DNA from: Cephalotrichum gorgonifer
Taxonomy: Eukaryota; Ascomycota; Sordariomycetes; Microascales; Microascaceae
NCBI GenBank assembly: GCA_900312665.1
Contig: ONZQ02000013.1
Span: 434,001-498,000 of the forward strand
Direction: 5' to 3'
Length of the DNA stretch: 64,000 nucleotides
The position numbers were made by a program, and so were the translations under genes. The notes below the pieces were generated by a model, which saw only the letters and a program-made list of their open reading frames with translations, made no database searches and was not told where the DNA came from. Below, piece after piece: positions 1 through 10,375 of the stretch; the first letter of the stretch is position 1, and the number at the start of each line of letters is the position of its first letter.

Positions 1-1133
1 TTCGTCCGGCAGCGACAGCCACTCTATGGACGGGATGAGATTGAGCGCCTCGGCGAAGAACATCATGATGCGCAGATCCCGACGGACAATGTGTTCCACC
101 CTCGGGTGGAGCACCTTGACGGCGACCGATTGTGACGGAACCCTCTGCGGAGAGCTCTTCAACACGTGGTGGACCGTCAGAGCGACACTCTTCCTCAGGT
201 CCCGGGGCGCGGTTTCGATGTCGATATCGCCCGGGTGCCTCAGGTCCGGCCGCAGTTTTGCCTTGTACACCTGGGCTATTGCGCCGACCCCAAGGGGTGT
301 CTCGTCGAACTCGGAGAAGATGTCGTCGAACTTTAGTCCGCCGAACGCCGCCTCGATTATCCGGCGGGTCTCGCGCATCGAGTGCGCGGGCGCGTTGGAG
401 TGGAGTTTCGACATGACCTCGCACATCTGTGTCGGGAAGATGTCCGTTCGAGACGCGGCCCATTGTCCGAGCTGTAGATTCAACCAGTCAGTAAATCCAC
501 CAGCTATCTATCTACCTTAGTTTTTCTTGTAGTTAGGGGGAGGGAATCCAATACCTTTATGAATGCCGGACCAGCCCATTCCATAGACTGGACAAGAAAC
601 CCGTACCACCACAGCGTCCCACTCCTCTCATTATCGCGTTCGGGTACCCGTCTGCCAATCCAGATCGCGGGAACAGCGACGATGACAGGGACGAAGATGG
701 CCACAAGGTGGAGGAAGCGCAATGCAGTACATAACGGCTCCCACAGCTGCGTGTCGACAAAGGACAGTATCTCGGACGTTATCCTCACCAACAGATTACG
801 TTCGTCCTTGGCCCTGTCCGCTCGCGCCGTCTCAAGCTCATTCCGCGACACCTCCAGCAGCCGCGACTCCCACGTGGCATCGGCATCTCCGTCGGGGTCC
901 CGGTGAGGCAATTCGACGAAGGCAAGTGTCCCCAAGGCCGCCGCATTTCCCGTGGACAAGAGTATGACTCCCGCGTATTTAGGTCGCCTTGGACGTTCGA
1001 ACCAGCGCCATTCGTACGTTCGATATCCTCTCGATCGGATGGGCCGGAAGTTCGCGCCGAGGGTGGTGGCCGTTAAGCGGGTGCGCGGGGTTGTGCGGGC
1101 GCAAAGGCGGCATAGGAAGGCGGCCGGTCCCAT
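1..1133 (-). CDS. ABC1/ADCK (UbiB) family atypical kinase, mitochondrial type (C-terminal part outside window)
   Basis: Exons 555-1133 and 1-471 flank an 83-bp GT-AG intron (472-554). The gene continues past the left edge, so 350 residues are visible. The family signature KxGQ (K193-Q196) is formed exactly across the splice junction (AFIK joined to LGQW), which supports the intron. It is followed by the Ala-containing nucleotide loop GAIAQVYK (about 256-263) and VAVKVLHP with the presumed ATP-site lysine. The Arg-rich, acid-poor first 50 residues fit a mitochondrial presequence. Hydrophobic helices lie at about 54-72 and 140-160. ABC1/ADCK proteins are atypical kinases or ATPases of the inner membrane linked to coenzyme Q and lipid homeostasis; the exact paralogue (ADCK2-like versus others) cannot be fixed here. 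ATG at 1133 is the first in-frame start. The family call is firm, the role inferred. Confidence 0.9.
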
Positions 1134-1942
1134 CGCATCAGGAGGTAAGTCTAGATACAGGGACGACCATTGGGTTTGGTCGGGGTGGCGTCAATTCTTT
1201 ACGGTCGCGGTCAAGGTAGGTGGCCAGCGACGGGCTGGATTGCTGCGAAATTCCCCACGATCTCCACGATCCTCGAGGTACGTCACTCGGGCCAGTGACG
1301 TACGAGAATGACAGACAGAAACCCGGATAAGTCTCGGATAAACATACACGGACAGCACCCACCATTCGAAATGACGTCGATGAACATCAAGGTTCTAATC
1401 CACACCACGCAGAGCGGAATGCGATAATTGCAGCAGCCGTACCGCAACGGAGGTGTCGGTGACCGAGCCGCCGGTCGAATCAAGGGCGGAATTTCGGAGG
1501 CCGCACCCCACGGCTCACCAGATCCGAGCCCCATTCTACCTAGGATGCTACTGTCTTATTAAGTGACGGACTGAGTTCGGGCAAACTTTCACAAGCTAAG
1601 TAAAGCAATGGTCCTCTCAATCGATCACATGCACACATGCTCCTAGGAGTCGCGAGTTGCATTCCCTTCTTATACCTCACTCCGGCCGGACCCGGTCCCG
1701 ACCTGAATTGATCGGGTTACGGGCTGGATCGGACTGTCCGGACGCCCTTGGCCCATCAAAACGTTCTTCGATTCTAATGAAAGTTCCGGAACGTGGCTGC
1801 ACCAATTACCTATTACTCCATTACATTACCACTATAACATGACAGTCGACAATCTTTTTCCACTTCTCTTCGCAGGTAGGTCGTTCGTTCCTCGCCAATG
1901 GCCATACCAAGATGTAACTTTCGCAGCCGCCCACCCCGTTAC
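1134..1942. other. Intergenic region upstream of the ABC1-type kinase
   Basis: No gene is supported here. Short ORFs lack recognisable motifs. It contains the perfect inverted repeat at 1278-1303 and the 3' flank of the tyrosinase gene. Confidence 0.6.
1278..1303. repeat. Perfect 10-bp inverted repeat with TGACGTAC arms
   Basis: Arms GTACGTCACT and AGTGACGTAC are separated by six bases, CGGGCC. Each arm carries an ACGTCA/TGACGT core, the half-site type bound by bZIP (CRE/ATF-like) factors. It lies 145 bp upstream of the kinase ATG. Binding is inferred. Confidence 0.5.
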
Positions 1943-3341
1943 TCAAACGTACTCGTAACACAAGTAACCGCCCCGAGTATCCACTACATCCCCGACCGTA
2001 GTATCTGGAATCACGCCCAGGCTGGTCAGCACATGAGCCAAGGTCACCTTCCCACCACCCTCGTCCCCCCTCGTTCCCTCGTCCTCCAGCCGCCGCAGCT
2101 CCTCGGGCATCTTCCCGAATACCCTCTCCTCCTCCTCCTCGGTACTACCGGGGAGCTCCGGGAACCCTAGCTCGGGCGTCTGGGTGTTCGGCCCGCCCAT
2201 GTCGTGCCTGCGGGACCCCGGGTCGACTTCCTGCCAGTCGAACCAGAGCTTATCCACCCACGCGTGGTGGAGGTAGAAGATGGGGTCTGCGGGTGACCCC
2301 AGAGGGTCGCGCATCTATTAGGCGACTGTTAGTAAACAAAAAGAAGAAGTAGCCGGGGACGGAACAGCTTCTTATGTAAGAAGAGAAAGGGTGCTGCCTG
2401 CCAATGCAGCACTTACCGTCCCTCCAACTCCGCCGTGCCCTCCCCGATGCGGAACCATGTACAAACACGCCCACAGATCCTCGTACCGATCGTACACCAT
2501 ACAGTCGTCCACCTTCTCCTGCGACGACCACAAGCTTATCGTGTCGTTCAAATTGCGACTCACGCAATGCTCCCTGAGGTTGAAGCCGGGCCCAATAGAG
2601 CTTGTCCGGTGGGCAAAGGGTCCATCGGCCACGCAGCTGTTGCCCTTCACACATGTCCCGAACCCCGTCTCCTTGTCGAAAATGTCCGAGTTCTCAAAGT
2701 TTCCCGCATCGTGCGGCTCGTCCCAGTACCTTTCTCAGGCGGGGAAGGTGTTAGCGTAAATTCCACGTGGGAAGAGGGGCAGTAGGAGGAGTCGGGCGGA
2801 TGTAACCGCTCGCTAGGGTTTAGCGCCGGGCGGAAGGGTACTTACGGCAGGCCGCCGTCGTACCCGCACTCCCTTAGCGTCTTCTCGTGTGCGTGGAGCA
2901 TGTAGCGGTGGTAGGGTAGAAACGCGCCGGTCGAGTGGATGGAGCGTGCGAGGATCTGGTGGTTAGAGGCGAGTTCGTCGTACACGGTCTTCGCGCCTGG
3001 GAGACCCATAGTCCCCGGCTTGTCCATTACGCATCGCTGGGAGTCGAGGTAAGTCCGTTTCTGATCGTCCGGGAGGGTGTGCCTGTTGTGTGTCCACTGT
3101 TAGTGTCTCCGAGGCCGCCTACAGAAGCATCCTCGAACATGACACTTAGGGACAACCCCTATCGTATGCTGTTCTCCGGTATGCCGCAGGGGGCAAGAGC
3201 TTACCACGCGCGCCGCTTCGACGGGTTGATACACCTGCCCTTTTCCGGAAGCGGACTCTTGCCCTTCCTTGAGAACGGACTGCCCATGAGTCCGACCGAG
3301 AGGGTCGTGAATATAACTGTGATAATCTTTCTTGGCAGCAT
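1943..3341 (-). CDS. Secreted short-type tyrosinase (phenol oxidase)
   Basis: Four exons, 3205-3341, 2846-3082, 2417-2729 and 1943-2314, give 352 residues; the three introns are 122, 116 and 102 bp and all keep frame. The first residues (MLPRKIITVIF...) form a signal peptide, so the enzyme should be extracellular. CuA shows three histidines (NHQ, IHST, PYHR) within the family pattern FLPYHRYMLHAHEKTLRECGY. The string PYWDEP, diagnostic of the family, is rebuilt across the exon 2/3 junction. CuB has VPHRGGHGGVGG and DPIFYLHHAWVDKLW, again bridged by an intron. The C-terminus GGYLCYEY is the usual end of short fungal tyrosinases. It should oxidise monophenols or diphenols to quinones; the substrate is unknown. 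ATG 3341 was chosen because it begins the signal peptide; a longer upstream reading has no support. Confidence 0.92.
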
Positions 3342-4600
3342 CTTCACGGAAACAAACGGATATATATAATTATTTCTTTTTCGTAAGGAGGCGCGGTCTG
3401 CACGCCTCAAGAGCAGCTTTGAAGGTGGGTCCGGGGCATGTAATGCCCTTATACCCCAGGAGGCCACTCTAGCCGTATTCTGAATAATACGCCTTCCGAT
3501 TGGGATCCTCAAGTCATCTTATAACCTTGTTCGGCGTGGGCAGAATCCTGGATCATATCGAAGATCTCGTCGGGCCATTCGGCAGTCACCGTTTCCCGTC
3601 CTCTCCTCATATTGCGTGCCTCAGAGCTACGTATGCGTCATAGGTAACGTTTCTAGCTAATTGTTGGGAATGGAGGCTTTATTAGCTCGAGGGGATCGAA
3701 ATTCAAATAAGGGTACCTCAAGGTGTGGTAGGAGAATCGGGCGTACGGGTCATGCCGTGGTCGACTGCCGACCAGTGTAGTTGGGGTAGTGATGATGAAG
3801 TCTCCTAGGACCCATAGATATCTCCTCTTAGTGAGTATGACCGAGAGGGAAAAAAAGTAATCGTCGGAAGTAGGCTCGGGATGAAACTTTGGAGTGGTCT
3901 GAGTTTAAGTGTGATGGTCCTTGTCTCTACCTTTTGACTGAAATAAGCCGCTCACATGTGATATTGCAGGCAAACTCCCTGCCTCTCGTGAGAGCCTTCG
4001 AGCACGACTTCCAGCATCCGAGAGCGTAAATACTGGTTGCTTACTCATAACCTTGTCTGGTCCTGGCTACAAGTACGTATAAACCTGGCGGCGAAAAATT
4101 CTCTCGGGTCCGAAGGCCATGTCGGACGGGAGGGCCAGGAGGCTTCTTCCCTGTGTAAGTCAGCCAACCGTGAGGAGACTCCGGGATGTCCTCGCTCCGA
4201 GCTGCAGGATGACAGGCCGTTCGAGCTTTCCACGCTCTAAATTTCGCTCCAGACAATCAAGCCCTCATATCCAGCAATTTCAGTCCGTCCCCTGGCGGGA
4301 GCGAAGAGGAAACGACTAGTTTAGATGAAGCTTCTCAGCTGGGACTACCTGGTTGAGTTTGGTGCAACTCCTCTGTTTGAAAGCGAAAACTCAAAATGGT
4401 CCAGAATTTTCTCAGTTTTCTAAATAGTAAGCAAGCTACATGAAAAAAAAAACTTTCTGAACACCTAAATCGTGTCATTCCAGAGTGAGGCATCGTTTCC
4501 CCTTGCCCTGCCTTAACCTACACTTCCTTCCTTCAAGCCTTCGTCCTCAACCTCCGTCACAGCCACCGTCGTCATACCTGTTGCAATCATCAAACACGCC
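3342..4600. other. Intergenic region between divergent tyrosinase and F-box genes
   Basis: A 1.26-kb divergent spacer. A TATATATAATTATT tract at about 3361-3374 lies just upstream of the tyrosinase ATG. Only short ORFs are present (for example 4037-4319), without recognisable motifs. No RNA gene or repeat was seen. Confidence 0.6.
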
Positions 4601-5689
4601 ATGCCTCGTCTTCACGTCCAGAGGACGTTCGTCCTCCTCCTCATAGGCATAGCCGAGTTCTTGCCGCCCGTGTCGAAGCCCTCGCCCCTTGTCCGGCTAC
4701 CCGTCGACGTGTTCCTCCTCATCGCGAACGAACTACCCCTAGACAGCAAATATCTCCTGTCTAAAACCTGCAAGTCCATCCGCTCGACCTTGGCCATGGA
4801 CTGGCCCGCGGAGCTACAAAAGCTGCCTCGTGCCGAGCGCAGGCAGGTCTTGGTACGGCTTGCGTACAATTTGCGAGAGCACCTCTACTGCGCCATCTGC
4901 TGCAAACTCCACCGCGTCGACGTCGCGGATGTCCCGTTCAACCCCAAATATACGCGCCCCGGGTGCGCTGAAGCCCGCCAGTGCCGTCACGTCGAGAAAC
5001 CAAAGCCCATGGGGGGCCATTCCTACATCTTAGTGGACACTCACGTTCAGCTGGCACTCAAATACACGCGTCTGGGGGGAGGCACCCACGCCGATTACCT
5101 GGCAAATCTAATGAAGCCTTACGTAGCTAAGATTCTCAGCGACAAGATGCGATGTTTCTCTCCGAGCCCGAGTTGGATAGACGCAAAGTGTACAGAAACT
5201 CCCAAGATCATCGACGGAAGATTTCTCTACGAAACCGTCTGGGAGTTGCGACACAAGCATGGCAGCCGCCTTTACCTTTATGATTTGTTTGGATGGGCTC
5301 GCAGCAACGTTTGCATGCACCACACTCTTCTTACTCTTGTTGGCCAGCTACTTCACCCCTACTACATCCCGGGACGCGGCAGAAGGAACGCATCCGCTTG
5401 GGCTATGCCAGACACCATAAGTCAGCGACTGTCTTGTGATAAATGCCCGGCCGACTTTCATGGTCGGTTCAACAACGACAGATGGGTTATCTGTTCCTGG
5501 AAAGACTTTGGTACGGAGACAACTACGAATTACCCCAAGAATGGACGCCGGGATATAGGCTGGGCGATGAACGGCTGGAGGGCTGAGTATGTTGAACACA
5601 TGGGAAATCCTGTGGCCCCTTTCAGTCCAGGGGCTATTGAGGCTACGTATCTGGGGTCGTGTGGCATTACGTGGAAGAGTTTCCTCTGA
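4601..5689 (+). CDS. F-box-like domain protein, function unknown
   Basis: A single-exon gene of 362 residues starting at ATG 4601. Residues about 30-65 (LVRLPVDVFLLIANELPLD, then LLSKTCKSIRSTL) match the F-box pattern, the adaptor segment that binds Skp1 in SCF ubiquitin ligases. The rest is Cys-rich (CAICCKLH at about 96-103, further Cys and His pairs later) and resembles the many lineage-expanded F-box proteins of filamentous ascomycetes, whose targets are unknown. The very N-terminus (RTFVLLLIGIAEFL) is hydrophobic and could be read as a signal anchor, which would not suit an F-box protein; a downstream start is therefore possible. The protein class is moderately sure, the role unknown. 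Confidence 0.75.
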   Translation: MPRLHVQRTFVLLLIGIAEFLPPVSKPSPLVRLPVDVFLLIANELPLDSKYLLSKTCKSIRSTLAMDWPAELQKLPRAERRQVLVRLAYNLREHLYCAICCKLHRVDVADVPFNPKYTRPGCAEARQCRHVEKPKPMGGHSYILVDTHVQLALKYTRLGGGTHADYLANLMKPYVAKILSDKMRCFSPSPSWIDAKCTETPKIIDGRFLYETVWELRHKHGSRLYLYDLFGWARSNVCMHHTLLTLVGQLLHPYYIPGRGRRNASAWAMPDTISQRLSCDKCPADFHGRFNNDRWVICSWKDFGTETTTNYPKNGRRDIGWAMNGWRAEYVEHMGNPVAPFSPGAIEATYLGSCGITWKSFL

Positions 5690-6272
5690 GCGTGTCCGAG
5701 GAGATGTGCAGCTAAGACCACTGGACTACAACCATGGTAGAATAGCGCAATATCCTAATGGCCTGGGAAACGGAATGAACATGGACCTGGGCCAAGGTAG
5801 TCGCCGGAAGAAGGAATCTGAAATTGAATACCAACTTAATGTAACCTCACTGGCCCCCAGACTCCAATCCTCCATCCTTCCCACTTCACATATCGTTTCT
5901 CCACGCCGACTGTCCGTCCCCTTTTATTCATATTACCGTTACAGCTGCTCATCCAGACTTGCCTGCCTTGCCTCGTACCTCCCCCCAAAGCTAACCACCT
6001 ACGTCATGAGGACAATGCAATGCTAGTGTGTGGAGGAGTGGTCAGTGGACGGGCATAGTGAGAAAATCCCATGGGGCAGTCACATACCTTCTCTCGCGTA
6101 TGCTGTCCTGCCCACGCTCTTAGCTTCACCTTCGGAGTCCGAAAGGCTACTAGACCCAGCCACCGTAACTTGAGGTTGAGCTTGGCTGGGTCCCACCCAC
6201 CCAACCCCCGGTTTTTAGTTGGGATGACCGGGAACAACCCTCCGCTGGAACCCACCCACCCACCCCCGGTTT
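5690..6272. other. Intergenic region downstream of the F-box gene
   Basis: No gene is supported. The right end contains most of the tandem repeat 6192-6308. Confidence 0.6.
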
Positions 6273-6308
6273 TTAGTTGGGATGACCGGGAGCAACCCTC
6301 CGCTGGAA
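6192..6308. repeat. Direct tandem duplication, 59 + 58 bp
   Basis: Two adjacent copies, 6192-6250 and 6251-6308, share CCCACCCACCCA..., the GGTTTTTAGTTGGGATGACC core and CAACCCTCCGCTGGAA. They differ by one indel in the C-rich head and one A/G change. The second copy covers the stop codon and last codons of the minus-strand coiled-coil ORF. Confidence 0.9.
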
Positions 6309-6728
6309 AACGTCAGAAATGCCTTCAAACAGGGGCGCTAAAGAATCTATATCGCGACTGAGTTCGTTCAAATCCTCACGAAACGAGCGTGAATCCCCTC
6401 TTAGCGAGCGTACCTCCCCTCTTAGCGAGCGTAACTCCGTTCTGACGGATTCCAACCCCAAAACCGCCAGCCGCCGGAATTCGTTCCCGTCCTCCTCGAG
6501 CTTCGCGATCCGCTTCTTCATTCTCTTCCCCTCATCCCGCATCGAGGCGTCGACCCTTCGGATTGCGTCGATCTCCTTGCGGAGTTCGTCGACCGTTCGC
6601 GCCAAGGTCGGCTGTGCCCATTGTCCAATTAGCGGGAGGGGGGAGATCATACCATTGACGGTGAACACCGCCAAGAGGGCCACGATCAAAGCCGACACGG
6701 CAGAGATCTACTCCGTCGTGGACGACAT
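6273..6728 (-). pseudogene. Small membrane-anchored coiled-coil ORF, possibly disrupted by an early stop
   Basis: The frame from ATG 6728 reads MSSTTE and then TAG, and continues openly as ISAVSALIVALLAVFTVNGMI, a convincing transmembrane segment. About 100 charged residues follow with coiled-coil character (RTVDELRKEIDAI, KRMKKRIAKLEED) and heptad-like SLRGE / SLRGD repeats. The next in-frame ATG (6650) would remove the membrane segment. Either codon 7 is a nonsense mutation, an undetected upstream exon joins after this TAG (it could serve as a splice acceptor), or the short 126-residue form is used. The family was not recognised. The 3' end lies in the duplicated 58-bp unit. Confidence 0.4.
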
Positions 6729-7631
6729 GATCGACCCAGTGGGCAAGAATGAATGGGTGTCGCGAATGGGATGGCACGGGGACGTAAACGAGCGGCTCTC
6801 CGGGGCGGTATGGGGGGGCAGCGAGTGACGATATTATAGATAGCAAGCAGTCGGCCGAGAAAACGAACGTATGTGATGGGCACAATCGATATTCGATAAC
6901 GATGGATAAGAACGATCGGATGGCGGACTGCTTAGGAGAAGGAAAAGAAGAGGAAGAGAGGACGAAGCCCCGAGACGCGACGAGCTTGTCAATAAATAGC
7001 TGGTTAACCATGTACGTACATGCCACAAAGAAAACTGTCTCGATGGGGAAGCCGTTACTAAGACGTAGTCTACGATGTGCTGCTCGGGGTGTTCTTCGGG
7101 AAAGGGCGCGTGAGATGATGTGGAATGGGGAAGGAGTGCCTGACGAATTGCGAAGTGACCGGAGGTAATAGGTCCTGGATGGATTGCATTGGGGGCTGGA
7201 ATACAGAGTAAGTACCTTCTCCCGGGCGACATATGTGGGTTGCGACTACCCATTGATGTAGTCCGTAGTATCAGATGGGAACGTTCCCTCCTGCCGTAGT
7301 TCTCACGCTATCCCTGTCATACGCGTTCTCCCAAGGTGTAGCTTTCTCAGATGTTCAGAAGCTCCAACCCCATGACATAACCGTACCTGCATAGAATCTG
7401 GCACCCACCCACAGTGTGCCGTGGCGTTGGGTCAACGGTCAGGGGTCAAACCCCTGAACATAGCCCAGAAATGCTACCAGCGCACTGACCATGGCACTTA
7501 CTGCTCGCACTGGAAAATCCCTACTTCCAGCACCATTGGCGCGGGGAGGTTTATTGCTTAACGCCGCTACGGATTAATCTAATCACACCACACACCCACC
7601 ACCACCCCTCCACGCGGCAAACCACACCATC
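6729..7631. other. Intergenic region upstream of the MDR enzyme
   Basis: Several overlapping minus-strand ORFs (6532-7253) are low-complexity or frame shadows. I see no supported gene, RNA or repeat. Confidence 0.55.
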
Positions 7632-8812
7632 ATGGCAGCCACAATCCCGCCGACCATGAGGTCCTGGGTCGTCACCAAGAACGGCGCCCCCTCCGCGGCC
7701 CTGGCCCTCGACGCGTCGGCGCCCGTGCCCGCCGCGCAGGGGTCCACCGTCCTCGTCAAGGTCTCCCACGCGTCCCTCAACCCGGCCGACCTCCAGCACA
7801 TGCTGCGGATCCCCACCATCCTCCCCTTCCGCCGCCGCCCCACCCCGGGCCTCGACTTCTGCGGCACCGTCGTCGCCCTGGGCCCGTCCATCCCCGCCTC
7901 GAGCCCCGTCAAGCTCGAGGTCGGCGATGTGGTCTGCGGCGCCGTCCCCGCGAGCAAGGTCGCGCTCGGCACGGGCACCCTGGCGGAGTACGTCTCCGTG
8001 CCGGCGGATTCCGTCGCCCTGAAGCCCGAGTCGCTCCCCGCCTCTGTGTGCGCGGGGCTGGGAATCGCGGGCCAGACGGCCGCGCTCGTGATGGCGGAGG
8101 CGAAGATTGAGCCCGGCCACCGGGTTCTCGTGAACGGTGCTAGTGGAGGTGTCGGGACGATGCTGTGCCAGATTGTAACGGCGCGAGGTGGTATCGTGAC
8201 AGCCGTGTGTTCGGATTCGAACGCTAAACTAGTAAAGCGACTGGGCGCAAGCGAGGTACGTTGATTCCCCTTCACTGAGCCCACATTTCGGAGTGTGTAA
8301 CACCAGTAAACACTCTGCAGGTCATCGACTACATGGCCAACAGCCCAGTGTTTGAGCATCTCGAGGCAGAATACAGCCAGAAGCCATTCGACATCATAAT
8401 CGACTGCGTGGGGAACCAATTCCTGTACGACATGTGCGCGGCCTACCTCAAACCCACTGGGACATTCATCAATATCGTCGGTGGAGACACTGAGGGCGTC
8501 GTCCCGTGGGTTAAGGGCACCATATGGCCCAAGTTCCTCGGGGGGACGCCACGTAGGTACCGGATCCTGGCGCTCCTTCCGAACGGTAACCTGCAGCGTG
8601 AGGTGGTCCAGTGGGTCGACGACGGCCATCTCCCCGAGGTGGTTATCGACTCGGAGGTGTCCGTGGATGAGGTGGTCGAGGTAGGTCCAACATCTTCACT
8701 GGAAAGGGAGGTCGGGCTATCTCGGCACATCATGACTGACGAGGTTCTGCAGGCTTATGAGAAGTTAGCGAGTAAGAGAGCAAAGGGTAAGATTATTGTG
8801 AGAATCGATTAA
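7632..8812 (+). CDS. MDR-superfamily NAD(P)H-dependent oxidoreductase (quinone oxidoreductase / RTN4IP1-like)
   Basis: Exons 7632-8255, 8321-8680 and 8753-8812 give 347 residues. Introns are 65 bp and 72 bp. The second is a multiple of three without stops, so an ORF search reads through it; removing it joins VDEVVE to AYEKLASKRAKGKIIV, the normal C-terminal helix of the family. Residues 1-140 form the GroES-like domain (PGLDFCGTV at 72-80). The Rossmann fold starts with VLVNGASGGVGTML (about 166-178), the nucleotide-binding AxxGGVG motif. The structural-zinc cysteines of classical alcohol dehydrogenases are not seen, so this is a zinc-free quinone-reductase or enoyl-reductase type. Such enzymes reduce quinones, enals or polyketide enoyls; there is no biosynthetic partner beside it. 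Family sure, substrate unknown. Confidence 0.9.
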
Positions 8813-9105
8813 GATTCAGTGGGTGAAGGGGAGCGAGTGGGTTTCATCCCGGATTGTGTATCTAGACGCGCTTCGTCGCAATCGTGGTTTATAATATATC
8901 TCCTATCTAGACTTTGGAGTGCTTAAATAGTATTGGTGAAAAGTTCTGAAGCATTCTCTATGCGGTCCACTCATCAATTTGTATTTAGGGAGCTAACTGA
9001 AGCTTCCCTCGTGAGGTTTGGCTAGGAGGTGGGCGTTTGGGGGCGACTTGTCTTCCTAGGGAACAGGCGTATAGTGTCCAGTAACGGCAGCTATAATTCA
9101 ACCAA

Positions 9106-9204
9106 GGGCACGTGGCGTAGTGGTATCGCGTTTGCTTCGCACTGTTATCGGCATCTTCCGATCGTGATTGTAAAAGGTCTCCGGTTCAATCCCGGACGTG
9201 TCCA
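9106..9204 (+). tRNA. tRNA-Ala (anticodon CGC) with intron
   Basis: A cloverleaf can be folded. The acceptor stem GGGCACG/CGTGTCC carries the G3:T70 pair that marks alanine tRNAs; discriminator A9204. D arm GCG...CGC. Anticodon stem TTTGC/GTAAA with loop TTCGCAT, anticodon CGC. T arm TCCGG-TTCAATC-CCGGA. An intron of 27 nt (9142-9168) sits one base 3' of the anticodon, the canonical place for nuclear tRNA introns. A T5 run follows at 9214-9218. No CCA is encoded, as expected in eukaryotes. Confidence 0.93.
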
Positions 9205-9213
9205 ATGGCTTTC

Positions 9214-9218
9214 TTTTT
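9214..9218 (+). terminator. Pol III terminator of tRNA-Ala
   Basis: A run of five T residues ten bases after the tRNA 3' end, the usual RNA polymerase III stop signal. Confidence 0.6.
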
Positions 9219-9438
9219 GCCCTTGCATACTCCGTACAATTTTTGTTACCACTGTTTATTTATATACATTTCCCCATTCTTTCACGTCGCTTCTGGATAC
9301 CACCGGCCCCGGAACCGACTTCTGATCATGTTTGGCGGCCCTCGCATGCTAACGAGACGACAATGTTAATATCGATTCTCGCTCCAAACTCAATTTAACA
9401 TTAATACGCCTCTCCACCAGTTTACTCCTTGGCGAACA

Positions 9439-10375
9439 GTGTCCGCGTGGCGCTCTCCGTACAACTATATCGAGGATGTAGCACGTCTAGAGGACTATAA
9501 GCCCGGTGGATTTCATGTAATACGAATTGGCGATATTCTTCAGGACCATTATAAAATTGTCTACAAACTTGGTTATGGCTCGTTCTCGACGACTTGGTTA
9601 GCCTGTGATCAGCAGCTGGGAAAATACGTTGTTATCAAAGTGGGCACAGCCGACTCTGAGAGGAAAGAAGTTGATATCATGACATGACTATCCAATCTAG
9701 CTCTGAAAAGGGAAGAAAGGCCCGTGAATTAGTGGCTCCGGTACTTGATCGATTCGACCTTCACGCCCCCAGCGGGTCTCACCCGTGTTTAATCACCACT
9801 GCGGCAAGGTGCAGCGTGGCCGACGCGAAAGATTCTGGGGGATTATTCCAGCTCGATGTTGCGCGGTCCATTTCCGCCCAGCTCGCAATGGTCGTGGCGT
9901 ACATGCATGGCCTTGGATACGTTCATGGAGGTGAGCCCCTGTTCCCTTCCGATATATGGAGGCTTGCATGTACAGCATGGGCGATTCTCGGCCAGCGGCC
10001 CTTCCAAGACAGCTTCCTCCTGGGACCGGACGATGCCACCAGCGACCAAGTTGACGCTCTCGGTCCGCTGCCGCCAGAGTGGTGGGAAAAGTGGGAAGCT
10101 CGGTCGAAGAAGTTTACTGAGGGTGGCCAGACTAAGGAGGGCCGGTACCCGTGGACGTTCAATCAGCAATTGAAGAAAGCATCTAGGAACCACGGCAAGA
10201 GCAGGGCATGGCGGTGATGGATGAGAAGGAACGGGAAGCCCTTTTCGAGATGATACGGTGGATGCTCTCTTTTACGCCTGGTGAACGACCGAGTGCGAAA
10301 CAGGTGCTAGAAAAGTCGTGGATGAGGAACTGGGCGATTCCCGACTACGAGAGAACCCGGAAATATCCATGTTAG
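9439..10375 (+). pseudogene. Decayed SRPK-type serine/threonine kinase
   Basis: Three fragments in different frames follow the order of SR-protein kinases. At 9439-9687: IEDVARLEDYKPGG, then the glycine loop KLGYGSFSTTWLA and VVIKV. At 9684-10217: helix-E-like AYMHGLGYVHGG, directly followed by SDIWRLACTAWAILGQRPF and LGPLPPEWWEKWEARSKKF. At 10208-10375: MIRWMLSFTPGERPSAKQVL and a stop. The HRD catalytic loop, DFG and activation segment are missing between the glycine and SDIW parts, there is no ATG before the first fragment, and frames shift at about 9685 and 10210. A catalytically active protein is therefore impossible from this copy. SRPK-like kinases are multigene in filamentous fungi and relics are common. 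Confidence 0.85.

Noticed and set aside
7551..8629. Long minus-strand open frames of 189 and 348 codons
   Set aside because: They are antisense to the MDR gene, whose GC-rich third positions create open shadows; composition is Gly/Arg or Ser/Thr/Pro-biased without motifs.
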